41,887 bases of DNA from Bacteroidales bacterium (lineage in GTDB: Bacteria; Bacteroidota; Bacteroidia; Bacteroidales; JAGONC01): assembly GCA_028716265.1 (NCBI GenBank), contig JAQUQD010000001.1, positions 1 through 41,887 on the forward strand, written 5' to 3'. This document shows positions 32,817 to 40,057 of the stretch, piece after piece (the first letter of the stretch is position 1; each line of letters starts with the position of its first letter). The position numbers and the translations under genes are program-made. The notes under the pieces were generated by a model. That model was not told the DNA's origin, did not search any database, and saw only the letters and a program-made list of their open reading frames with translations.

Positions 32817-35444
32817 ATGTCTCCTAACAAGCTCATATTGGCCGTTACAGGAATTCTGTTCACTCTGTGCAGCTGGGCCCAGATCTCTATCGGAGACGAC
32901 CTGTCGGTGATCGACTATGGCAAAGCAAAGGAGTATGAGATAGGGGGGATCACCGTGAGCGGAATACAATACCTTGACCAGAATGTCCTGATCATGCTTT
33001 CGGGACTTTCAGTGGGCGACCGCATCACTGTACCGGGCGACGACATCAGCGATGCCGCACGAAACCTCTGGGACCAGGGATTGTTTGAAGATATCAGAAT
33101 TTCCGCCACCAGTATCCAGAATGATATCATCTTCCTGAATTTTTATATGAAGGAACGACCACGGATGTCAAAGTTTTCACTGCTGGGTATCAAAAAGACC
33201 GAAGCCGATAACCTCAGGGATGAGATCACCCTGCGGTCGGGCGATGTCCTTACTGAAAATACCCTGGTACGCACCTCGCGGTCCATAAAAAAGTATTTCA
33301 GGGATAAGGGATTCCTCAACACCGAGGTTTCTTTTGAGCAGATCCCTGATACCACAAAAGCTAATAATGTCATCCTGGATATTCATATCAACAAGAATAA
33401 CAGGGTGAAGATCAACCAGATCAATATTGAAGGCAATTCGGCACTGACAGCCAAACAGATCAAGGGAGCATTAAAAAAGACCAAGGAGAAAAGCTACATT
33501 CATCCAATGAACTATCTCGATACCCTGGTCGTGGCAACCCTGAAATCGGCCAAAAGCCTGGATTTGGTGAACGTGTTGGAAACAGTGGCAGGCTATTTCG
33601 GTGACAACATGAAGCTCAGGATCTTTAAGACATCAAAATTTATTTCCGACGATTTCAAGGAAGACAAAAACACACTCATAAAAAAATATAACGAGCAGGG
33701 TTACCGCGATGCCAGAATCATCAGTGAGCGGATCACAACCAATCCCGACCATACCATCAACCTTGACCTGAAGATCAGCGAGGGCGAAAAGTACTATTTC
33801 CGTAACATAACCTGGATCGGCAACACCAAGTATACCTCCGAACAGCTGAACGAAGTACTCAAGATCAAGAAAGGGGATGTCTATAACAATGATTTGCTCG
33901 CAACCAACCTATCCTTCAATCTTAACGGCCTGGACGTAACCTCCCTTTATCTGGACAACGGATATCTGTTCTTTTCGGTCGACCCGGTGGAGGTTAAGGT
34001 GGAAAACGACTCGATCGACCTTGAAATGAGGATATATGAGGGAAAGCAGGCCAGGATCAACAAGGTCACGATCAAGGGCAATGACCGGACCAACGACCAT
34101 GTGATCATCCGGGAGATACGGACCAAACCAGGTGAACTGTTCTCCCGCTCAGACATCATCCGGACCACACGGGAACTAGCCCAGCTCCAGTATTTTAATC
34201 AGGAAAAGATCAATCCTGTCCCCATTCCAAACCCTGCGGATGGTACTGTAGATATCCAGTATGAAGTGGAAGAAACTTCCTCCGACCAGATCGAACTGTC
34301 CGGAGGATGGGGGTATGGTCGGGTGATTGGGACACTGGGAGTTTCTTTCAACAATTTTTCGGTCAATAACGTCTTCAAAAAAAACGCATGGCGCCCTGTT
34401 CCAACAGGGGATGGACAAAAACTGTCGGTCCGGGTACAATCCTACGGCAAGGGGTATATCAGTTATAATGCGAGCTTCACCGAACCATGGCTTGGTGGCA
34501 AAAAACCAAATTCCTTCACGGTATCCTACTACCACTCCCTCTACTCCAATGGGCTTTCCAAGAACGACATATCCAGACAGTCGTTCACACTCGACGGGGT
34601 TGCTTTTATGCTCGGAAAGCGCCTTACCTGGCCGGATGACTACTTTACCCTGGTTCAAAGCATTAATTTTCAGCGCTATAAACTAGATAATTATACGCGT
34701 GTATTTTCCTTTGGAACCGGGACCGGTGACTACAACAGCATCACCTACGGTATCACGTTTGCCCGGAATTCTGTGGATGCTCCCATCTTCGCCAGGACCG
34801 GATCAGAGGTGTCCATCTCACTGGAACTGACCCCCCCGTACTCTGCTTTCACCAAAAAAGACTATTCGCTTCTGGAAGATAATGAGAAGTACAAATGGAT
34901 GGAGTACCACAAATGGGCATTCCGCGCAGTGGTCTATAAACCCATTGTCGGAAACCTTGTCTTCGCACTCAAGTTCCGCTATGGATTCCTGGGAACTTAT
35001 AACCAGCAGATCGGGATCACTCCCTTTGAAAGGTATTATCTTGGCGGGGACGGACTGTCGGGGTACAACAACATGGATGGCCGCGAGATTATCGGATTCA
35101 GGGGATACGAGAACGAGTCCCTGACACCAAATTATTATAAGGATAAAAGTACCGGGGGTACGATCTACAACAGGAATACCCTGGAACTACGGTACCCTCT
35201 GTCGCTCAATCCCAGTTCAACCATCTATATGATGGCCTTCCTGGAAGCGGGCAATGCCTGGGAAGACTTTCAGTCGTTCGAACCCTTCAGATTGTACCGT
35301 TCTGCCGGAGTCGGCGTAAGGGTCTTCCTGCCTATGTTCGGATTGCTTGGCCTAGACTGGGGTTACGGATTTGACAAGGTTCCCGGACTGCCGAGTGCAA
35401 GCGGAAGTCAGTTCCATTTTTCCATTAACCAGTCCATCGATTAA
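32817..35444 (+). CDS. bamA: Outer membrane protein assembly factor BamA
   Basis: The 875-residue core of the outer-membrane insertion machine. Signal peptide residues 1-21 (cut after SWAQ). The periplasmic part holds five POTRA domains (about 40-430), for example YEIGGITVSGIQYLD, VKINQINIEGNSALT, YYFRNITWIGNTKYT and ARINKVTIKGNDRTN. The barrel follows from about 455 (SGGWGYGRVIGTLG) with the conserved GFRGYEN motif (VRGF/Y position) and a short C-terminal strand FHFSINQSID. POTRA3 carries an inserted stretch of about 35 residues (between KKTKEKS and KTSKFI). ATG 32817 is chosen because it begins the signal peptide; the frame is open upstream inside uppS. Confidence 0.93.
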   Translation: MSPNKLILAVTGILFTLCSWAQISIGDDLSVIDYGKAKEYEIGGITVSGIQYLDQNVLIMLSGLSVGDRITVPGDDISDAARNLWDQGLFEDIRISATSIQNDIIFLNFYMKERPRMSKFSLLGIKKTEADNLRDEITLRSGDVLTENTLVRTSRSIKKYFRDKGFLNTEVSFEQIPDTTKANNVILDIHINKNNRVKINQINIEGNSALTAKQIKGALKKTKEKSYIHPMNYLDTLVVATLKSAKSLDLVNVLETVAGYFGDNMKLRIFKTSKFISDDFKEDKNTLIKKYNEQGYRDARIISERITTNPDHTINLDLKISEGEKYYFRNITWIGNTKYTSEQLNEVLKIKKGDVYNNDLLATNLSFNLNGLDVTSLYLDNGYLFFSVDPVEVKVENDSIDLEMRIYEGKQARINKVTIKGNDRTNDHVIIREIRTKPGELFSRSDIIRTTRELAQLQYFNQEKINPVPIPNPADGTVDIQYEVEETSSDQIELSGGWGYGRVIGTLGVSFNNFSVNNVFKKNAWRPVPTGDGQKLSVRVQSYGKGYISYNASFTEPWLGGKKPNSFTVSYYHSLYSNGLSKNDISRQSFTLDGVAFMLGKRLTWPDDYFTLVQSINFQRYKLDNYTRVFSFGTGTGDYNSITYGITFARNSVDAPIFARTGSEVSISLELTPPYSAFTKKDYSLLEDNEKYKWMEYHKWAFRAVVYKPIVGNLVFALKFRYGFLGTYNQQIGITPFERYYLGGDGLSGYNNMDGREIIGFRGYENESLTPNYYKDKSTGGTIYNRNTLELRYPLSLNPSSTIYMMAFLEAGNAWEDFQSFEPFRLYRSAGVGVRVFLPMFGLLGLDWGYGFDKVPGLPSASGSQFHFSINQSID

Positions 35445-35507
35445 TTTGGTATAATATTTGACATCGTCCCGGCACGTAATTTTAACCACTAAAAGAATCA
35501 AACGACA

Positions 35508-36035
35508 ATGAAAAAGTTCCTGCTCGCCACTGCCCTGATCTTCATGGCAGCATTCACCGGACTGGCACAGAAATACGCCTTTGTGGATACAGAATATATC
35601 CTTAAGAACATACCGGAATACAATGATGCCCAATCATTGCTGGACGATATGGCTGCCGAATGGCAAAAAGAAATTGAAGAAAAATATGCCGAGATCGACC
35701 AGTTGTATAAATCCTACCAGGCCGAAGCTGTTCTTCTTCCGGAAGAAATGAAAAAGAAAAGAGAAGATGAGATCATCAAGAAAGAACAGGCAGTAAAAGA
35801 GTTGCAGCGTCAGCGTTTTGGAAAGGATGGCGACCTGTTCAAAAAACGTCAGGAACTCATCAAGCCCATTCAGGAAAAGATCTATAACGCCATTGAGGAA
35901 ATGGCAGTTCAACAGAATTATGCCATCATCTTCGACAAGGCTGGCAGCCTGAGCATGCTCTATGCCAACGAAAAGTTCGACCTGAGCGACGATGTGCTGA
36001 GTAAACTGGGATATTCCTACGATTCCAAAGAATAA
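35508..36035 (+). CDS. skp: OmpH/Skp family periplasmic chaperone (first copy)
   Basis: A 175-residue protein with a cleavable signal peptide (MKKFLLATALIFMAAFTGLAQ in family form, cleavage after LAQ) and a long charged helix pair (EKYAEIDQLYKSYQ, EEMKKKREDEIIKKEQAV) that forms the tentacles of Skp-like trimers. The start of the mature part, KYAFVDTEYILKNIPEY, is the OmpH signature, and the end has NYAIIFDKAGSLSMLYA. It follows bamA by 63 bases and holds clients for it. A partial TATAAT-like sequence precedes it (35450), but read-through from bamA is likely. Confidence 0.9.
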   Translation: MKKFLLATALIFMAAFTGLAQKYAFVDTEYILKNIPEYNDAQSLLDDMAAEWQKEIEEKYAEIDQLYKSYQAEAVLLPEEMKKKREDEIIKKEQAVKELQRQRFGKDGDLFKKRQELIKPIQEKIYNAIEEMAVQQNYAIIFDKAGSLSMLYANEKFDLSDDVLSKLGYSYDSKE

Positions 36036-36081
36036 TTCCTTAAAACGCTTCCTCTGTAGTGCCCCGCAAAGGAAAATATTC

Positions 36082-36089
36082 TACATTTG
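36082..36089 (+). promoter_or_regulatory. Putative -7 promoter box for the second skp gene
   Basis: TACATTTG matches TAnnTTTG, 40 bases before the ATG at 36129, allowing extra expression of the second chaperone independent of the bamA operon. Confidence 0.5.
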
Positions 36090-36128
36090 CAAAAAAAAAT
36101 AAAATTAACTAAACAAGTTACTGATACA

Positions 36129-36644
36129 ATGAAGATTATCTCAAAATCATGGATCGTTCTGGCACTTCTAACATTGACACTCAGTGTCACCGCCCAGAAC
36201 CAGGAGAAGTTTGGCCATATCAATTTTGCCGACCTGTACGGTTTGATGCCGGGATTGGACTCCGTGAAGGCTGCTTATGAACAATATGCCAACAACATTC
36301 AGAATCAGTTCGATGCGATGCAAAACGAACTTCAGACAAAGATCACGGATTATCAGAACAACCAGACTACTATGTCGGAGATCATCCGCCAGACCAAAGA
36401 ACGGGAGATAACCGATCTGCAGACCCGGATGGAGGCATTTCAGGCCTCTGCCCAGCAGGACCTCCAGAACAAAGAAGCGGAGCTGACCACTCCGATCATC
36501 GAAAAAGCACAGAATGCGGTGAAGGAAGTGGCCAGGGAAAACGGCTATACGTATATTCTGAATTCCACTGGCGGTATGCTTTTATACGCCGATCCCGGAG
36601 ATGATGTCATGGATCTGGTAAAGAAAAAGCTGGGGATACAATAA
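36129..36644 (+). CDS. skp: OmpH/Skp family periplasmic chaperone (second copy)
   Basis: A 171-residue paralogue of the gene before it. Signal peptide about residues 1-22 (ending SVTAQ), then FGHINFADLYGLMPG (the OmpH signature), a long coiled-coil region rich in Q and E (MQNELQTKITDYQ, TDLQTRMEAFQ), and the end NGYTYILNSTGGMLLYADPGDDV. The frame is open to 36087, but that part lies over the promoter box, so ATG 36129 is used. Two tandem skp genes after bamA are usual in Bacteroidota. A strong terminator follows 22 bases after the stop. Confidence 0.9.
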   Translation: MKIISKSWIVLALLTLTLSVTAQNQEKFGHINFADLYGLMPGLDSVKAAYEQYANNIQNQFDAMQNELQTKITDYQNNQTTMSEIIRQTKEREITDLQTRMEAFQASAQQDLQNKEAELTTPIIEKAQNAVKEVARENGYTYILNSTGGMLLYADPGDDVMDLVKKKLGIQ

Positions 36645-36665
36645 ACATACGCTATATAAACAGAG

Positions 36666-36694
36666 AAAAGCCGGTTTCACCACCGGCTTTTTTT
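36666..36694. terminator. Rho-independent terminator after the skp genes
   Basis: A 10-bp perfect stem (AAAAGCCGGT at 36666-36675 and ACCGGCTTTT at 36682-36691) with a 6-base loop, running into a T-tract through 36694. It ends the bamA-skp unit. The minus strand also ends in TTTT after the stem, so it can serve the convergent gene whose stop codon is at 36693. Confidence 0.9.
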
Positions 36695-37205
36695 ATTTAT
36701 ACCACCCTGCGTACATGATATAACTATTGGCGATGCGGTGTACCTCACCTTCCAGCAGGGATATGTCGATGGATTTCACTTTCCGGGCCGGGACACCGGC
36801 ATATACGCTCCCTGATTCGACCACTGTATTTTTGGATACCACCGCCCCGGCTGCTATGATCGAATTGCTTTCAATCACCGCATGATCCATGATGATGGCA
36901 CCCATCCCGATCAGAACATGGTCGTGGATCGTACACCCGTGGACAATGGCTCCGTGCGCGATAGACACCTCATTCCCGATATGCGTGGATGCCTTCTGAA
37001 AAGTGCCGTGAATGATCACACCGTCCTGAAGGTTTACCCTGTTCCCGATACGAATGATGTTGACATCCCCGCGTACCACGGCCCCGAACCAGATGCTGCA
37101 CTGGTCGCCGAAAACAACATCGCCCGTGATCACGGCCGTTTCCGCTATAAAACAGTCGCTTCCGAAAATGGGGGTGATCCCCCTGATGGTCTTGATGATT
37201 GCCAT
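36693..37205 (-). CDS. Gamma carbonic anhydrase-like hexapeptide-repeat protein
   Basis: A 170-residue left-handed beta-helix protein of the YrdA/PaaY/gamma-carbonic anhydrase group. Hexapeptide repeats run from about residue 15 to 130 (VVFGDQCSIWFGAVVRGD, VIIHGTFQK, VSIAHGAIVHGC, VLIGMGAIIMDHAVI). Histidines at IIHGT, IAHGA and IVHGC are placed like the three metal ligands of gamma-carbonic anhydrases, so a metal site is likely. Activity is unproven for many members. It lies 8 bases after nadB on the same strand and ends in the shared terminator. Confidence 0.87.
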   Translation of the reverse strand: MAIIKTIRGITPIFGSDCFIAETAVITGDVVFGDQCSIWFGAVVRGDVNIIRIGNRVNLQDGVIIHGTFQKASTHIGNEVSIAHGAIVHGCTIHDHVLIGMGAIIMDHAVIESNSIIAAGAVVSKNTVVESGSVYAGVPARKVKSIDISLLEGEVHRIANSYIMYAGWYK

Positions 37206-37213
37206 GGGTTGTG

Positions 37214-38812
37214 TCAGGGATTTCGGTCAGCAATCTCAAATTCATTGGGCTTGATGCGCGGATAATCGATCGAGTAATGAAGCCCGATGCTTTCCCTGCG
37301 GTCAAGGGCTGCCTTGATGACCAGGTACCCGATGTTGATCAGGTTCCTCAGTTCACAGATCTGAAGGGTGATGACCGATTTCTGGTAAAGCTCTTCGGTT
37401 TCATTGTAAATGATCTCCAGCCGCTTCAACGCCCTGTTCAACCGCAGGTTGGACCGGACTATGCCAACGTAATTCGTCATCACTGCCTGCAGTTCCTTCA
37501 TACTCTGGGTGATCAGGATCATTTCCTCGTTCAGGACAGTGCCTTCATCGTTCCAATCGGGTACCTCCTCATAAAATTCCGTGCTTGCGATCTGTCGGGT
37601 AGCGTCAATGCTGGCGCGGTGGGAGAATACCAGAGATTCAAGTAACGAATTGGAAGCCAGTCTGTTGGCGCCATGAAGTCCCGTGGCGGCACATTCTCCG
37701 GAGGCATACAGGTTGTGGATGGAACTCCGTCCCCATTCATCCACGCGGATCCCCCCGCACATGTAATGGGCTGCCGGATTGACCGGTATCATCTCGCTGG
37801 TGATATTGATGCCGATGCTCAAGCACTTGGCATAGATGTTAGGAAAGTGATTGACTAACTGATTCTTGTCCAGGTGCCTGCAATCCAGGTAAACACAATC
37901 GTCTCCTGAGATTTTCATCTCGTTGTCGATGGCCCGCGCCACTACGTCCCTCGGCGCCAGGGACCCCCGCTTGTCGTACTTGTACATGAATTCCACACCT
38001 TGCCGGTTCTTCAGCAAAGCGCCGAAACCCCTCAGCGCTTCGGTGATAAGAAAAGCAGGTCGCTCTGCCGGATGGTACAACGCAGTGGGGTGGAACTGAA
38101 AAAACTCCATGGCGCTAACTTTCCCTTTGGCACGGTATACCATGGCAACTCCGTCACCCGTGGCTATTTCCGGATTGGTGGTGATGGAGTAAACATTGCC
38201 GGCACCCCCTGTCGATAAAAGTGTGGTCCTGGCAAGGATGGTCAGGATGGAATGATTCCGGAGGTTCAGGACATAGGCTCCATAACACTGAATGTCTTTG
38301 GTTCGCCGGGTTACCTCCATGCCCAGGTGGTGCTGGGTGATGATGTCAATGGCAAAATGATTTTCCAGGATCTCGATGTTCGGATGACTGGTCACTCGTT
38401 CCAGCAGGGTCTGCTCTATCTCTTCACCCGTTTGATCTTTGTAATGCAGGATCCTCTTCTCAGAATGACCTCCCTCTTTGGCCAGATCATATTTTCCGGA
38501 TTTTTCCCTGTCGAACTCGGCACCCCAGGCAATCAATTCCTTCACCCGCTCCGTGGATTCAGTGATGGTTATCCTGACGATCTTTTCGTCGCTGAGGTAA
38601 TCCCCCGCCACCATGGTGTCGTGGATGTGTTTCTCATAGGTATCGGGTGTATACATGACGGTGGCAATGCCTCCCTGCGCATAGCGGGTGGCCGTCTCAT
38701 TGGCCCTGGTCTTGGTAACCAGGCAGACACTCCCGTGTTCAGCCACCTTCAGGGCATAGCTTAATCCTGCAATGCCTGAACCGATGACCAGAAAATCAAC
38801 CTTTTTTCTCAT
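37214..38812 (-). CDS. nadB: L-aspartate oxidase
   Basis: FAD enzyme that oxidises aspartate to iminoaspartate, first step of bacterial de novo NAD synthesis (with NadA, not in the window), using oxygen or fumarate. The 532 residues show the FAD-binding GSGIAGLSYALK near residue 12, RYAQGGIATVM, EGGHSEKRILHY, FFQFHPTALY, AAHYMCGGIRVDEWGR and GLHGANRLASNSLLE, all NadB features; the C-terminal helical domain is complete. RYAQGG replaces the common NTYWAQGG form but leaves the glycine-rich core intact. It lies four bases after sucB and eight before the hexapeptide gene, so it is transcribed with 2-oxoglutarate dehydrogenase. Confidence 0.94.
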   Translation of the reverse strand: MRKKVDFLVIGSGIAGLSYALKVAEHGSVCLVTKTRANETATRYAQGGIATVMYTPDTYEKHIHDTMVAGDYLSDEKIVRITITESTERVKELIAWGAEFDREKSGKYDLAKEGGHSEKRILHYKDQTGEEIEQTLLERVTSHPNIEILENHFAIDIITQHHLGMEVTRRTKDIQCYGAYVLNLRNHSILTILARTTLLSTGGAGNVYSITTNPEIATGDGVAMVYRAKGKVSAMEFFQFHPTALYHPAERPAFLITEALRGFGALLKNRQGVEFMYKYDKRGSLAPRDVVARAIDNEMKISGDDCVYLDCRHLDKNQLVNHFPNIYAKCLSIGINITSEMIPVNPAAHYMCGGIRVDEWGRSSIHNLYASGECAATGLHGANRLASNSLLESLVFSHRASIDATRQIASTEFYEEVPDWNDEGTVLNEEMILITQSMKELQAVMTNYVGIVRSNLRLNRALKRLEIIYNETEELYQKSVITLQICELRNLINIGYLVIKAALDRRESIGLHYSIDYPRIKPNEFEIADRNP

Positions 38813-38816
38813 AAAA

Positions 38817-40043
38817 TCAAATTTTCAGGATTGCTTTGACAGGATCGTCCCCTGCGAACAGGAGCCTGACAGGATCTTCGAGCATCTCTTTTACTTTGAC
38901 CAGGAATCCAACCGACTCCCTGCCATCAATGATCCGGTGGTCATACGAGAGAGCAACATACATCATCGGCCGGATCTCCATTTTTCCATCAATGGCCACC
39001 GGGCGTTCTATGATCTTATGCATGCCCAGGATTCCGCTTTGGGGGGGATTGAGAATGGGTGTTGACATGAGTGATCCGAATACTCCTCCGTTAGTGATCG
39101 TGAATGTGCCTCCCGTCATTTCCTCCAGGGTGATCTTGTTCGTCCTCGCTTTCTCGGCCAAATCCTTGATACGGATCTCAATCTCTGCCAGGCTCATTTT
39201 TTCTGTGTTTCGCAGGACCGGTACCACCAATCCCTTTGGAGCGCTGACGGCGATGCCAATGTCGATGAAGCGATGGTACAGGATGTACTCTCCTTCGATC
39301 CGGGCGTTCACAGCAGGGAAAAGGTGAAGCGCTTCGGTGACCGCCCTGGTGAAGAAAGACATAAATCCCAGCGACACACCGTATTTTTCCTTGAAAGCAT
39401 CCTTGTACTGGTTGCGTATCTTCATGATCGCAGTCATATCCACCTCATTGAAAGTAGTCAGCATGGCGGTCTGGTTCTTCACGGCTACCAGGCGTTCGGA
39501 AAGCTTTAACCGGAGGGTGGACATCTTCTGACGCTCAACCTCGCGGGATTCCCCGACAGGGGCATCTGCCGGTATATCTTCCTTTTCCGGCGCAGGGGAT
39601 TCGATCCGGCTGAACAATTCCACATCTTTACGGGAAATGCGATACCCGCTAAACCGGTCCATGATGGCCTGTGGTTCGATCTGATGTTCCGCCATAGCTT
39701 TTCGTGCCAGGGGAGACACACGGACGGCCTGCTCTTTTTTATCTTCGGGCAGAGGCGCGATTTTGATCTCAGCCGGGGGTGCGACACCCTCTCCCGACTT
39801 TGCCGTTGTGTCTGTCGTTATGGTGGCGATGAGGGCCCCCACATCGACCGTCGCCCCCTCCGGGACAAGGATCGTAATATCACCATCCTGCTCTGCCGTG
39901 ATGTTCAGGGTGGCTTTATCCGAGTCGATTTCTGCGATGTCTGCATCTTTCGACACATGGTCGCCATCGTTGATCAGCCATCTGGCCAGCTGCACCTGGA
40001 CAATGGATTCACCAGGCGAAGGAACTTTCACTTCGATGATCAT
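38817..40043 (-). CDS. sucB: Dihydrolipoyllysine succinyltransferase (2-oxoglutarate dehydrogenase E2)
   Basis: Core E2 subunit of 2-oxoglutarate dehydrogenase, passing the succinyl group from E1 to coenzyme A on a lipoyl arm. The 408 residues contain an N-terminal lipoyl domain with the modified lysine in [11 protein letters not shown] near residue 43, a linker, the peripheral subunit-binding domain [13 protein letters not shown] (about 108-145), and the catalytic domain (about 175-408) with [12 protein letters not shown] and [13 protein letters not shown], the histidine and aspartate of the active site. It starts 14 bases after sucA. The short lipoyl and linker layout fits SucB rather than pyruvate dehydrogenase E2. 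Confidence 0.94.
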   Translation of the reverse strand: MIIEVKVPSPGESIVQVQLARWLINDGDHVSKDADIAEIDSDKATLNITAEQDGDITILVPEGATVDVGALIATITTDTTAKSGEGVAPPAEIKIAPLPEDKKEQAVRVSPLARKAMAEHQIEPQAIMDRFSGYRISRKDVELFSRIESPAPEKEDIPADAPVGESREVERQKMSTLRLKLSERLVAVKNQTAMLTTFNEVDMTAIMKIRNQYKDAFKEKYGVSLGFMSFFTRAVTEALHLFPAVNARIEGEYILYHRFIDIGIAVSAPKGLVVPVLRNTEKMSLAEIEIRIKDLAEKARTNKITLEEMTGGTFTITNGGVFGSLMSTPILNPPQSGILGMHKIIERPVAIDGKMEIRPMMYVALSYDHRIIDGRESVGFLVKVKEMLEDPVRLLFAGDDPVKAILKI

Positions 40044-40057
40044 TTTTCAAAGGTAAG

